Numbered from the stretch's first letter, positions 26,116 through 34,898 are shown. The stretch is DNA of 64,000 nucleotides from Streptomyces pseudovenezuelae (GCF_029892565.1 NZ_JARXVH010000008.1:248001-312000), one strand, 5' to 3'. Numbers and translations: made by a program. Notes: generated by a model from the letters alone, not told the origin.

Positions 26116-27132
26116 GTGAGCGCCTCGGTGATGGCACTGGCCGCGCTCGGCGTGGTGGTGCTGACGGGCGCCGCCGCGTACGGGTACTTCCTGCACGCCC
26201 CCAAACCCGCCGAGCCGCGGCTGAGCGCACCGGTGACGGTGGACACGATCACCGTGGACAACCGGACACGCTCGTACCGAGCCTTCGTACCCGCCGATCT
26301 GCCGTCCGGCGCACCCTTGCTGTTCGTCCTGCACGGCTCGCAGCAGGACGGCAGGACCATTCGTACGGCGACCGGGTACGGCTTCGACAAGCTGGCCGAA
26401 CGGCACAAGTTCGCGGTGATCTACCCCGACGGCTACAAGCGCGGTTGGAACGACGGCCGCACCTCCGCGGTCACCCCGGCCCGCAAGGAGGAGGTCGACG
26501 ACGAGGGCCTGATCGCCGCGCTCGTCGAGCGGTTCGGCCGGCGCCACGGCGTCGACCCCGCCCGGGTGTTCGTCACGGGTTTCTCCAACGGCGGCCAGAT
26601 GGCCTTCCGCCTCGCCGCCCGGACGCCGGAGCGGATCGCCGCCATCGCGGTGATCGGGGCGGGCCTGCCCACGCCGGACCAGTGGGCCGTCACGGAGCAC
26701 AAGCACCCGCTGCCGGTCCTGCTGATCGCCGGCACGCGCGACCCGATCATGCCGTACGAAGGAGGCGAGGCAAGCATCTTCGGCTTCCAGAAGCGCGGCA
26801 CCGTACGGTCCGCCGAGGCCACCGCCCGTGCCTTCGCCGACGTCAACGGCATCACCCGGCCCCCGATCGCCTGGCCTCCCACGGAGTCGCCCCTGGACGG
26901 GTCCGGCGGCACGGAGGGCGCACCGTCGGTGATCGAGACCCGCTACAGCGAGCCCGGGAAGAACCCGGTCGTGGCGTTCACGGTCTCCGGCGGCGGCCAC
27001 ACGATCCCCAACCCCGACTACCGCTTCCCCCGGCTCATGGGCAGGACCGACGACACCCTCAACTCCCCGGCCGCCATCTGGGACTTCTTCAGCGAGACCA
27101 TGCGGGCGGACACCCCTCCACACCCACGGTAG
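26116..27132 (+). CDS. Secreted/anchored PHB-depolymerase-like esterase (LpqC type)
   Basis: 338 aa from GTG 26116. An N-terminal hydrophobic segment (VMALAALGVVVLTGAAAYGYF) without a clear cleavage site could be a signal or anchor. The alpha/beta-hydrolase core has VLHGSQQDGR (oxyanion loop), YPDGYKRGWNDGR, the nucleophile elbow GFSNG with Ser157, GTRDPIMPY with the likely Asp, and SGGGHTIPN with the His. This set matches the esterase_PHB/LpqC family, which includes feruloyl esterases and polyester depolymerases. Divergent from the MmyB regulator. Confidence 0.82.
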   Translation: MSASVMALAALGVVVLTGAAAYGYFLHAPKPAEPRLSAPVTVDTITVDNRTRSYRAFVPADLPSGAPLLFVLHGSQQDGRTIRTATGYGFDKLAERHKFAVIYPDGYKRGWNDGRTSAVTPARKEEVDDEGLIAALVERFGRRHGVDPARVFVTGFSNGGQMAFRLAARTPERIAAIAVIGAGLPTPDQWAVTEHKHPLPVLLIAGTRDPIMPYEGGEASIFGFQKRGTVRSAEATARAFADVNGITRPPIAWPPTESPLDGSGGTEGAPSVIETRYSEPGKNPVVAFTVSGGGHTIPNPDYRFPRLMGRTDDTLNSPAAIWDFFSETMRADTPPHPR

Positions 27133-27185
27133 GAACCGCAACTCCCCTGCCCGGAAGGGAACATGACCCCTCACCTCATCGCCGC

Positions 27186-28124
27186 TCAGCTGAAGGCGCG
27201 GCGATAGGCGTGCGGGCTGACGCCGGTGGTGCGCTTGAAGCGGTCGCGGAAGGCGGTGGGCGAGCCGAAGCCGACCTGGGTGCCGATGCGTTCGACGGGG
27301 TGGCGTGTGGTCTCCAGCAGGTGCTGAGCCTGGCGGATGCGGGCGCGGTGGAGCCACTGGAGCGGGGTGGTGCCGGTCTGTTCGCGGAAACGGCGGATCA
27401 GGGTCCGGGTGCTGGTGCCGTCGTAGGCGGCGATGTCGGCGAGGGTGAGGTCGCGGGCGAGGTTGTCCTGCAGCCAGGTGAGCAGGGGTTCGAGGACGGA
27501 GCCCTGCGGAGTGGGTGTGCGGTCGTGGACGATGAACTGCGCCTGTCCGCCCTCGCGTTCGAGAGGCATTACGCACAGCCGGGCGGCATCGGCGGCGACG
27601 GCCGAGCCGTAGTCCCGGCGAATCATGTGCAGGCACAGGTCCAGGCCGGCGGCAGCACCGGCCGAGGTGAGGATCTGGCCGTTGTCGACGTACAGAACGT
27701 CCGGGTCGACATCGATCTCGGAGTGGTCGGCGGCCAGTTGGGCGGCGGCGATCCAGTGCGTGGTGGCACGCAGGCCGTCGAGCAGGCCGGTGGCCGCCAG
27801 CGGGAAGGTGCCCGAGCAGATGGACGCGATGCGCGTACCGTCGGCGGCGGCCGACCGCAGGGCATCACGGACGGCGGGGGCGAGGGGAGCCGCGATGTCG
27901 GCGGTACCGGGCACGATGATCGTGTCCGCGCCCTTGAGTCCCTCCAGTCCCCAGGGCGCCCGCAGGGTGAAGGCACCCGCGTCGATCTCCGGCTTCTCCG
28001 CGCACACCCGGATCTGGTAGCCGGGGCGCCCGTCCGGGAGGCGCGTACGGGCGAAGACCTCGATCGGGGTGGACAGATCGAACGGGATCACCCGGTCGAG
28101 CGCGAGAACGGCGACTGTGTGCAT
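27186..28124 (-). CDS. GlxA-type AraC regulator with DJ-1/PfpI domain
   Basis: 312 aa. The N-terminal 180 residues are a DJ-1/PfpI (class I glutaminase amidotransferase-like) domain with the nucleophile-elbow segment ASICSGTFPLAATGLLDG; the C-terminal 110 residues are an AraC DNA-binding domain with two HTHs (DLTLADIAAYDGTSTRTLIRRF, HPVERIGTQVGFGSPTAFRDRF). This is the GlxA-family layout, typically a sensor of small molecules. It is divergent from a stand-alone DJ-1/PfpI protein, a common and probably functional pairing. Start ATG 28124. Confidence 0.88.
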   Translation of the reverse strand: MHTVAVLALDRVIPFDLSTPIEVFARTRLPDGRPGYQIRVCAEKPEIDAGAFTLRAPWGLEGLKGADTIIVPGTADIAAPLAPAVRDALRSAAADGTRIASICSGTFPLAATGLLDGLRATTHWIAAAQLAADHSEIDVDPDVLYVDNGQILTSAGAAAGLDLCLHMIRRDYGSAVAADAARLCVMPLEREGGQAQFIVHDRTPTPQGSVLEPLLTWLQDNLARDLTLADIAAYDGTSTRTLIRRFREQTGTTPLQWLHRARIRQAQHLLETTRHPVERIGTQVGFGSPTAFRDRFKRTTGVSPHAYRRAFS

Positions 28125-28332
28125 GGCAGCAAGATACCCCTCCGCCGACTGTCGACGTCGGCCGAGGTGAGGTCCATGCAGGCAGTCATCCCAGTTCAAA
28201 GCCCACCCTTGCACCCGTGGCGATATCCCGTTGGTAGCTGTCACTAATGCCACTGGGAGACCACTCGGCAGCCGATTAGCGTCTGGATCGTCCGGCGCGA
28301 AGACCGGCTCCGCCCCACCTGAAGGACCTGCC

Positions 28333-29022
28333 ATGCACGCCCAGATCGTCTTGTTCGACGGCTTCGATCCGCTGGATGTCATCGCCCCCTACGAGGTGCT
28401 GTACGCCGGCGGCACCGCCTCCGGGGGTGCGGTGACCGTGGAACTGGTCTCCGCCGAGGGGGTACGTGAGGTGGTCAGCGGTACCGGTGGTCTGGCCCTG
28501 CGTGCCACCGCCGCACTCGATCCCGGGCGCGCGGGCCTGATTCTGGTCCCGGGCGCCTCGGGCCGGGTTGGGGAGCCCGGCGAGGTCTCCGACGAGGAGG
28601 TGGGCGCCGGCGAGTGGCGGCAGGACGAGTTCATCCCCGTACTTCTGGGCCGCACCCTGACCACCGAGTTGCCCGCGCTCATGAAGGCGGCGCTGGACAA
28701 TCCGGAGGTGACGGTCGCCGCGGTGTGCGGTGGTTCGCTCGTCCTGGCCATGGCCGGCCTGCTGGAGGGCCGGCACGCCACCACCCATCATCTGGGCCTG
28801 GACATGCTGGACGCCACGGGCGTCCACGCGGTCCACGCCCGCGTCGTCGACGACGGCGACCTCGTCACCGGCGCCGGCGTCACGTCCGGCCTCGACCTGG
28901 GCCTGTATCTGCTGGAGCGCGAGGTGGGCCCCCAAATCGCCCACACGGTCGAGGAGTTGTTCGCCCACGAGCGCCGCGGCACGGTCTGGCGCCACGAGGG
29001 CCCGGCGCCCGCCGCCCTCTGA
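28333..29022 (+). CDS. DJ-1/PfpI-family protein
   Basis: 229 aa from ATG 28333 behind GAAGGA. It has the family start QIVLFDGFDPLDVIAPYEVL and a nucleophile elbow AAVCGGSLVLAMAGLLEG carrying the expected Cys, followed by ATTHHLGLD and the long helix ending LYLLEREVGPQ. Such proteins are isonitrile hydratase-like or deglycase-like enzymes. Divergent from the GlxA-type regulator across a 208-base region, it is the likely target of that regulator. A small protein gene follows 53 bases downstream. Confidence 0.82.
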   Translation: MHAQIVLFDGFDPLDVIAPYEVLYAGGTASGGAVTVELVSAEGVREVVSGTGGLALRATAALDPGRAGLILVPGASGRVGEPGEVSDEEVGAGEWRQDEFIPVLLGRTLTTELPALMKAALDNPEVTVAAVCGGSLVLAMAGLLEGRHATTHHLGLDMLDATGVHAVHARVVDDGDLVTGAGVTSGLDLGLYLLEREVGPQIAHTVEELFAHERRGTVWRHEGPAPAAL

Positions 29023-29075
29023 CCGGCGACTCGCATACGTCCTACCCGCACCGCACCGTGAGGAAGAACAACACC

Positions 29076-29384
29076 ATGCCCGTCGAAGGCACTTGGGACC
29101 TGTCCATCTCCACCCCCATCGGCAAGATCAAGTCCGTGGTCGAGCTCAGTCGGCAGGGAGGTGTCCTGACCGGGGCCGCCCACGGAGCGGGAGAGCATGT
29201 CCCACTCGACGATGTCGCCCTCGACGGCGACCGGCTGACCTGGAAGCAGTCCATCACCAAGCCCATGCGCCTGAACCTGGCCTTCGCCCTGACGGTCGAC
29301 GGCGACACACTCACCGGCACCTCCAAGGCCGGCCGGCTGCCGGCCTCCAAGGTCACCGGCCGTCGTCGCACCGTTCGGACGTAG
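29076..29384 (+). CDS. Small beta-rich hypothetical protein
   Basis: 102 aa, ATG behind GAGGAAG. Sequence pattern GTWDLSISTPIGKIKSVVEL, then GGVLTGAAHGAGEHVPLDDV, LTWKQSITKPMRLNLAFALTV and DTLTGTSKAG shows alternating beta strands, like a small lipocalin-type or AttH-like barrel in which each strand pair ends in L-T-G/W. No signal peptide. It probably shares a transcript with the DJ-1 gene. Function unknown; a hydrophobic-ligand binder is a reasonable guess. Confidence 0.65.
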   Translation: MPVEGTWDLSISTPIGKIKSVVELSRQGGVLTGAAHGAGEHVPLDDVALDGDRLTWKQSITKPMRLNLAFALTVDGDTLTGTSKAGRLPASKVTGRRRTVRT

Positions 29385-29544
29385 ACCGCACAGGCGTCGC
29401 TTGGTCCAAGCTGCTTCGTCGCCGCTATGGACTGCGCGGCGCCGTCCCTACCGGAGTCGTAAGTCCCGGGCGGGGCACGATAGTTGAGGTAGTGGACGAA
29501 GGCGACGGCACCCGAAGTACCCCCTCCCCTGGAGCCGGGACCGG

Positions 29545-30168
29545 CTATCCCCCTGAGCGTGGTCCCGTCGCCGGACGGAGGATCATCGGCTTCCGGCCGA
29601 GCGCCACCGAAGCCTCCGGGTCGAGGAGTTGGGTCATCGTGTGCAAGGCCTGCGCGAGGGTCTCACCCACAGACGGACCGGCCGGGTCGTCCGGTCGCAG
29701 GGCCCAGTCCTCCACGACGATCCGCAGCGCGGCATTGAGCATGCCCGCCTCCAGACGGACCGCGAGGTCATGCGCGGAACGATCGGTGCCGTCGGCGATC
29801 ACGCCCGCGAACACGGCCTCGGCGTCGAAGCGCGCCTGCAGCCAGACGGCACGCAGCCCGGGCTCGTCACGGCTCAGACGTACGAGATCGCGGAGGGCGT
29901 CCACGTGCTGCGCGGCCGCCAGACCGGGGTCGTCCGCGTCCGCGAACGCCTGGGCGAGCGAGCCGCCTTGCCCCCAGTGGGTCCGCAGGCGCGCGGTGAT
30001 CAGGTCCATGCCCGCGGTGAGCAGCGGGCGTGCGCAGTCCTCTTTCGAGCGGAGGTAGCGCCACAGGGTGCGCGTGGACACCCCGGCGGCTGCCGCGATG
30101 TCCTCCGCGGTGGTCGCCGCCACGCCTTGGCTGACGAAGAGCCGGACCGCCTCGTCGGCGATCTCCAT
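29545..30168 (-). CDS. TetR-family regulator (start uncertain)
   Basis: 207 aa from ATG 30168. The HTH is complete (EIADEAVRLFVSQGVAATTAEDIAAAAGVSTRTLWRYLRSK) but the protein lacks the usual 10-15 residue leader. The frame upstream reads RPSLVQKARPT and SCRTIR, which looks like genuine TetR leader sequence, yet contains no ATG, GTG or TTG back to the stop of the MarR gene; CTG at 30210 is the only near-start. So translation may begin at a non-standard codon, or a small lesion has removed the start. The C-terminal ligand domain is typical. It lies 114 bases downstream of the MarR gene. Confidence 0.75.
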   Translation of the reverse strand: MEIADEAVRLFVSQGVAATTAEDIAAAAGVSTRTLWRYLRSKEDCARPLLTAGMDLITARLRTHWGQGGSLAQAFADADDPGLAAAQHVDALRDLVRLSRDEPGLRAVWLQARFDAEAVFAGVIADGTDRSAHDLAVRLEAGMLNAALRIVVEDWALRPDDPAGPSVGETLAQALHTMTQLLDPEASVALGRKPMILRPATGPRSGG

Positions 30169-30282
30169 ACGGATCGTCCGGCAGGACGTCGGGCGCGCTT
30201 TCTGAACCAGAGACGGCCGGTTGACACGCGCACGGCCGTCCGCGGACGGGGTGGATGTGGGCCGGGTAGGGTCGGGTCGGCG

Positions 30283-30765
30283 CTACTGCGGGCCCTGCCC
30301 GGCGGCCAGGTTCTGCTCGACCTGTTCGAGCCCGTCCAGCAGGGCTTTCTGCTGTGCGGGTGTCATCCCGCCGGTGGTGATCGCTTCGAGTCGCGCCCAC
30401 AACTCCTCGACCGAGCGCCGCAGTCCGTTGCCGGCGGGGGTGGTCTCCACCAGCGTGGCTCGCCCGTCGTTCGGGTCGCGGCGACGGCGTACGAACCCGG
30501 CCCGCTCAAGGCGTTGGACGGTGCGGGTCATGGCGGCCGAGTCCGTGTCGAAGACCTCGGCGAGGTCCGCCTGCCGCTGAGGTCCGGTGTCCCACAGATG
30601 CATCAGGAGCAGTTCGTGGCCGGGGTGCAGTCCGACGGACCGGAACAACTGCCTTGCCTGCATGACGTGCAGTCGCGTAACCCGGATCAGAGCGTTGCTG
30701 ATGGGGCCGCTGCCGGCGGCGGTGGCGGAGGGGGCCGCTCCCCGTCCGGGCTGTGGTGAAGTCAT
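30283..30765 (-). CDS. MarR-family regulator
   Basis: 160 aa. Winged-helix core: HPGHELLLMHLWDTGPQRQADLAEVFDTDSAAMTRTVQRLERAGFVRRRRDPNDGRATLVETT, a full MarR domain with recognition helix and wing (RDPNDGR). A TAGGGT box (-10-like, complement of 30771-30776) ends five bases before the ATG, suggesting leaderless transcription from its own promoter. It follows the aldo/keto reductase by 71 bases on the same strand and may regulate it. Confidence 0.87.
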   Translation of the reverse strand: MTSPQPGRGAAPSATAAGSGPISNALIRVTRLHVMQARQLFRSVGLHPGHELLLMHLWDTGPQRQADLAEVFDTDSAAMTRTVQRLERAGFVRRRRDPNDGRATLVETTPAGNGLRRSVEELWARLEAITTGGMTPAQQKALLDGLEQVEQNLAAGQGPQ

Positions 30766-30836
30766 GCATCACCCTACTGCGCCGCGCCTTCGGACCGGTT
30801 CGCGACGGCCGGCGGGCTCCGCCGCGCGGTGCGGGG

Positions 30837-31703
30837 TCACGGCCGGGTGAGGAGTGCCATGTCGTGCTGATCGAGGGTGATGCGCGCGGCCTCCATGTTC
30901 TGTCGCAGGTGGTCGAGGGAGGCAGTGCCGGGGATCTGCACGATCGACGGCGACCGCGCCAGCCCCCACGCGATGGCCACTTGGAACGGGGTGGCCGCGT
31001 TGCGTTCCGCGACGTCGAGCAGGTCACGGTCGTCCAGCGGGTTGTGGCCGCCGCCCAGCGCGAAGTACGGCATGTAGGCGATGCCGGCTCGCGCGCACTC
31101 GTCGACCATCGCCGCGTCGTCCTGGTCCAAGACCCCGAAGCGGTTCTGCACGGCGGCGACCGGCGCGATCGAACGGGCCTCGGCGAGCTGCTCAGCGGTG
31201 ACACTGCTGACACCCAGATGCCGGATCAACCCTTCCTCGCGCAGTTCGGCGAGGACGGCGAAGCGGTCGCCGAGCGGGGCGGGGGTGAGGACCCGGAGGT
31301 AGACGAGGTCGAGGGCGTCGAGGCCGAGTTCGGTGAGGTTGCGCTCGACCTCGGTCCGCAGCTGGGCGGGGCCGGCCTCGCCGTGCATCCGCCCGTTCGG
31401 CAGACGCATCGGCCCGACTTTGGTGGCGATGGATACGTCGGCGGGGTAGGGGTGGAGCGCCGCGCGCAGGATGTCGTTGGCGCGGTTGGCACCGGTGAAG
31501 TAGAAAGCCGCGGTGTCGATGTGCTGCGCGCCGAGCTCGACGGCGAGCCGCGCGACGGCCACCGCGTTCGCACGGTCCCCCGCGGGGCCGCCCCAGTGGC
31601 CGGGGAGCTGCATCGCACCGAAGCCGAGGCGCGGGACGGTGAGCGTGCCGCCGAGGCGAAAGGTGCGCCGGGGCGCGTTGCTGGGGGACGTCGGCATACC
31701 CAT
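30837..31703 (-). CDS. Aldo/keto reductase, catalytic His replaced by Arg
   Basis: 288 aa TIM-barrel reductase. Asp63 (HIDTA), Tyr68 (FYF) and Lys95 (TKVG) of the AKR catalytic tetrad are present. The fourth residue, usually His in L-x-H, is Arg137 in DLVYLRV. The C-terminal QIPGTASLDHLRQNMEAARITL is the NADPH-binding segment. Actinobacterial AKRs with Arg or Asn at this place exist, so activity is plausible but with altered substrate range. Start ATG 31703 follows GGAGAG. First gene of an AKR-MarR-TetR run. Confidence 0.85.
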   Translation of the reverse strand: MGMPTSPSNAPRRTFRLGGTLTVPRLGFGAMQLPGHWGGPAGDRANAVAVARLAVELGAQHIDTAAFYFTGANRANDILRAALHPYPADVSIATKVGPMRLPNGRMHGEAGPAQLRTEVERNLTELGLDALDLVYLRVLTPAPLGDRFAVLAELREEGLIRHLGVSSVTAEQLAEARSIAPVAAVQNRFGVLDQDDAAMVDECARAGIAYMPYFALGGGHNPLDDRDLLDVAERNAATPFQVAIAWGLARSPSIVQIPGTASLDHLRQNMEAARITLDQHDMALLTRP

Positions 31704-31940
31704 CGGGTGCTCTCCAAGTCGAGTCGGTCACTGAGCGGGCCGGTGCTTGACTGGCCATTTAACTGCCTGGAACACATAAGTACCGGCGAGGAACTGAGGA
31801 ACTGACCTGCTGAGGAAATGACGCTTCTCATCTGCCAGTTTATTCCGCTCAATCCTCTTCGTCTCGCCGGAATGGATCCCAGACGAACAGCACACTGTCC
31901 CGAACAGCTAATAGCTCCACTGAGCTTTGACCAAGGTCGG

Positions 31941-32528
31941 CTACCCCTCCGGCCGCAGCCCCGCCCGCGTGACCGCGACCAGCCTCCGCACCGCAGCCTT
32001 GGAGGGCAGGGCGCCCGCCGCGGCGAGGGCGTGCAGGCAGTAGCCCGCCAGTTCGTCCGGGGAGACGTCGTCCCGGATGTCACCGGCCCGCGCACCCTCG
32101 GCCAGCAACTCCCGGAGGAAGTGGTGGAGGTGCCGCTCCGCCCCGGCGACATGCTCGCCCCGGTGCAGCAGCGCCCCGAGTTCGGCGCCGTGACCGTGGC
32201 GCCGCTGCTGGATGAACGCGTACGCCTCCAGAACGGCCGCCAGTCGCTCACCGGGGTCACCGGAACCGTCCCGAAGCGCGCCCAACTCCCTCAGATGACC
32301 GGCGATCTGCTCCTCGTGCCACGCCGTCAGGATCGACTCGACGTCCGGGAAGTACTTGTAGAGCGTGGCCCGGCCGATCCCGCTCTCCTCGGCGATCCTC
32401 GACATCGTCACCGCGCGCAGCCCGAGCTCGCCCACCAGCGCCGCCGTGGTGCCCAGCACCGCGTCACGTACGGCGCGACGGTGCTCCTCGATGGTCTCGT
32501 TCCACAGCTTCGGCACGCACACCAGCAT
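31941..32528 (-). CDS. TetR-family regulator
   Basis: 195 aa from ATG 32528 (ATG 32543 is an alternative). HTH: VGELGLRAVTMSRIAEESGIGRATLYKYFPDVESILTAWHE. The ligand domain contains the GHGAELGALLHRGEH segment and ends near VTRAGLRPEG. Divergent from the DUF2218 gene; the 91-base region between contains a near-perfect inverted repeat around the -35 box of that gene, so this protein probably represses both. Confidence 0.85.
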   Translation of the reverse strand: MLVCVPKLWNETIEEHRRAVRDAVLGTTAALVGELGLRAVTMSRIAEESGIGRATLYKYFPDVESILTAWHEEQIAGHLRELGALRDGSGDPGERLAAVLEAYAFIQQRRHGHGAELGALLHRGEHVAGAERHLHHFLRELLAEGARAGDIRDDVSPDELAGYCLHALAAAGALPSKAAVRRLVAVTRAGLRPEG

Positions 32529-32557
32529 ACGGATCGCCGTCATCGATACATGATGCG

Positions 32558-32586
32558 TTGACAGCGACAGAGTGTCTCGATAAAGC
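32558..32586 (+). promoter_or_regulatory. Promoter of the DUF2218 gene overlapped by a TetR-type inverted repeat
   Basis: TTGACA at 32558-32563, a 17-base spacer, and TAAAGC at 32581-32586. The repeat ATCGATACA (32542-32550) / TGTCTCGAT (32573-32581), one mismatch, brackets the -35 box. This layout suits repression by the divergent TetR protein. Confidence 0.55.
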
Positions 32587-32619
32587 TTGAGCCCCTAGAG
32601 GAGCGAAGCGAGGACACCC

Positions 32620-33033
32620 ATGTTCACCGCCGAGGCCCACATCGAGACCGATCGCCCCAGCCGCTATCTCCGGCAACTGTGCAAGCACTTCGCCAACCAG
32701 GGCCGCCACCTGGGCCACCGCCCGCGCACCCATGCCGCCAACAACGGCGACAGCGACATCGACGACACCGAGGCGCGCACCGACAACCACACGTCTGCCG
32801 GCACCCGCCCCGACCAGATCCACGTCGACTGGACCGACACCGACGGGACGGTCCAACTCCCTTGGGGCACCTGTACCTTGCAGGCCGTCCCGGGCGAGTT
32901 GACCCTGCGCGCCCAGTCACCTGACGAGGAGGGTCTGCGCCGGCTGCAAGACCTGGTCACCACGCACGTCCACAGGTTCAGCGGACGAGACCCACTACGG
33001 GTGGACTGGCAACGGACCCAGGCGGCCACCTGA
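32620..33033 (+). CDS. DUF2218-family protein
   Basis: 137 aa. Starts MFTAEAHIETDRPSRYLRQLCKHF and continues with LTLRAQSPDEEGLRRLQDLVTTHVHRFSGRDPLRVDW, the DUF2218 pattern: an ACT-like or ferredoxin-like alpha/beta protein found beside siderophore and transport genes, of unknown function. It carries an unusually long, His/Asn/Asp-rich insertion (about residues 30-65, RTHAANNGDSDIDD, NHTSAGTR) that could bind metal. RBS GCGAGGA precedes the ATG. The putative metal-responsive permease lies 95 bases downstream. Confidence 0.75.
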   Translation: MFTAEAHIETDRPSRYLRQLCKHFANQGRHLGHRPRTHAANNGDSDIDDTEARTDNHTSAGTRPDQIHVDWTDTDGTVQLPWGTCTLQAVPGELTLRAQSPDEEGLRRLQDLVTTHVHRFSGRDPLRVDWQRTQAAT

Positions 33034-33066
33034 CACAGGCTGAAGCGAGCCGTCCGCATGACATAC

Positions 33067-33084
33067 ATACCCCCCGGGGGAATA
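33067..33084. promoter_or_regulatory. CsoR/RcnR-type metal-sensor operator (ATAC-C5G5-AATA)
   Basis: ATAC then CCCCCGGGGG then AATA, a C-tract/G-tract palindrome with AT-rich flanks, 45-62 bases upstream of the permease start. This closely matches the operator type bound by copper sensor CsoR (ATACCCCC...GGGGGTAT) in actinobacteria. It predicts Cu(I)-dependent derepression of the permease. Confidence 0.7.
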
Positions 33085-33128
33085 CTGTGCTCGCGTGAGC
33101 GCAACCCTCTCGGGAAAGGTGCAGATCT

Positions 33129-34304
33129 GTGGAGGCGATCGGACACGCACTGTCCATTGCGGGGTCGATGACCTGGGAAGTCACCTGGGCCCTGATCCTC
33201 GGCTTCACACTGTCCGCCGTGGTCCAAGCGGTGGTCCGCAGATCCACGGTCGTACGACTGCTCGGCGACGACCGGCCACGAACGCTAGCCCTGTCGGCGG
33301 GAGTGGGCGCGGCATCCTCCTCCTGCTCGTACGCGGCCGTCGCCCTCGCCCGCTCCCTGTTCCGCAAAGGCGCGGACTTCACCGCGGCGATGGCCTTCGA
33401 GATCGCCTCCACCAACCTGGTCATCGAACTCGGCGTGATTCTGGCGCTGTTGATGGGCTGGCAGTTCACGGCCGCCGAGTTCGTCGGCGGGCCGCTCATG
33501 ATCGTCGTACTCGCCGTGCTGTTCCGTCTCTTCCTGCGCGAGCGGCTCCTGCGGACGGCTCGGGAGCAGGCCGAACGCGGGCTGACCGGTTCGATGGAGG
33601 GTCACGCGGCGATGGACATGTCGATCGGGGGCGCGGGCAGTTTCGCGCGCAGGCTGTTCTCCCGCGACGGCTTCACGTCGGTGGCGCACATCTTCGTCAT
33701 GGAGTGGGCCGCGATCCTTCGTGACCTGGTGGCCGGCCTGCTGATCGCGGGCGCGATCGCCGCCTGGGTACCGGACGACTTCTGGCGCACGTTCTTCCTG
33801 GCGGACCACCCGCTCGCCGCCAAGCTCGTCGGCCCCCTCGTCGGACCGCTGGTCGCCATCGCGACGTTCGTCTGCTCCATCGGCAACGTGCCGCTGGCCG
33901 TGGTGCTGTGGAAGGGCGGCATCAGCTTCGGCGGCGTGATCGCCTTCATCTACGCGGACCTGCTGATCCTCCCGATCCTGAACATCTACCGGAAGTACTA
34001 CGGCGCCCGGACGGCCGCGTTCCTGCTGGCCACCTTCTTCACCGCGATGGCCTTCGCCGGATACGTCGTCGAGTTCGCGTTCGGCGGCCTGGGACTGATC
34101 CCCGACCAGGCCGACGCCAAGATCCCCGAAGAGGGCATCACCTGGAACTACACGACCTGGCTCAACATCGCCTTCCTCCTCCTGGCCGCGAGCCTGCTCC
34201 TACGGTTCCTGCGCACCGGCGGTCCGGCGATGCTCCGGATGATGGGCGGGGCGCCCGAGCAGTCGGCGCACTCCGAACACGGCAAGGACCGTCAGGGAGG
34301 CTGA
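33129..34304 (+). CDS. Permease of the YraQ/ArsP-like (DUF318) family
   Basis: 391 aa from GTG 33129 behind GGGAAAGG. About eight to ten membrane segments in two halves. The repeated family motif is seen as ASSSCSYAAVALARSLFRKGADFTAAMAF in the first half and VCSIGNVPLAVVLWKGGISFGGVIAFIYADLL in the second, each with a Cys-containing turn after a membrane helix, as in ArsP and related permeases. The loop with GHAAMDMSIGG is cytoplasmic. The CsoR-type operator upstream suggests it exports or handles copper or a thiol-metal complex rather than organoarsenicals; this is inference. Confidence 0.82.
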   Translation: MEAIGHALSIAGSMTWEVTWALILGFTLSAVVQAVVRRSTVVRLLGDDRPRTLALSAGVGAASSSCSYAAVALARSLFRKGADFTAAMAFEIASTNLVIELGVILALLMGWQFTAAEFVGGPLMIVVLAVLFRLFLRERLLRTAREQAERGLTGSMEGHAAMDMSIGGAGSFARRLFSRDGFTSVAHIFVMEWAAILRDLVAGLLIAGAIAAWVPDDFWRTFFLADHPLAAKLVGPLVGPLVAIATFVCSIGNVPLAVVLWKGGISFGGVIAFIYADLLILPILNIYRKYYGARTAAFLLATFFTAMAFAGYVVEFAFGGLGLIPDQADAKIPEEGITWNYTTWLNIAFLLLAASLLLRFLRTGGPAMLRMMGGAPEQSAHSEHGKDRQGG

Positions 34305-34360
34305 CAAAGACGTCATTAACGTCTCTAAGCTCTCAGAAGTCAAGAGCCGAGAGCACCTGA

Positions 34361-34870
34361 CTCTCCATCAACCTGCGCGGGGCCGAGCCGGCCGGCCCCG
34401 CGCGGCCCCTCGTCGGCCGGGCGTTGAAGGAGGTCGTGATCCTGCTGACCCAGGCCCTGCTGATCCTCATCCTCCTGCTGCCCACCGACTTCCGGCTGCG
34501 CCCGCTCGGCGCCCTCGCGGGCCTGGCCCTGCTGACCGTCTTCGGCATCGGCATCGGCGCCCTCTCCTTCACCCTGGCCCTCCACTCCCGCAAACAGCAG
34601 ACCCTCTTCTACGGGGTTCAGCAGGTGATCTTCTTCCCGTTGCTGCTGCTCTCCGGCGTCCTGCTGCCCATCACGCAGGACTCGGCACCGGGCTGGCTGT
34701 ACGTGCTCAGCCGGATCAACCCGGTGACCTATGTGGTCGAGGCCGAACGCGCCCTGTTCGACGGCCGGTTCACCGAGCTGAGCCTGCTGTACGGCATCGT
34801 CGGGGCGGGGGCCGTAGCCGTACTCGGGGTCGCGGCCGGCATCCGCGCCATGCGCAACGCCTCCATGTGA
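34361..34870 (+). pseudogene. C-terminal two-thirds of an ABC-2 type permease, N-terminus lost
   Basis: From just after an in-frame TGA at 34358-34360 to TGA 34868-34870, about 169 codons encode a clear ABC-2 membrane domain: GRALKEVVILLTQALLIL, LLTVFGIGIGALSFTLAL, VQQVIFFPLLLLSGVLLPI and LSRINPVTYVVEAERALFDG. The first membrane helix and the partner ATPase gene are absent. TTG 34424 could serve as an internal start but no function is expected. It precedes a broken MarR gene, so this was probably a MarR-controlled drug exporter. Confidence 0.75.
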
Positions 34871-34898
34871 CGCCCGTACCTGTCGAGGTGAATACGTC

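Noticed and set aside
29385..29544. Gap between the small beta protein and TetR gene as a hidden gene
   Set aside because: No frame with a start, ribosome binding site and normal codon bias; no hairpin stronger than background seen.
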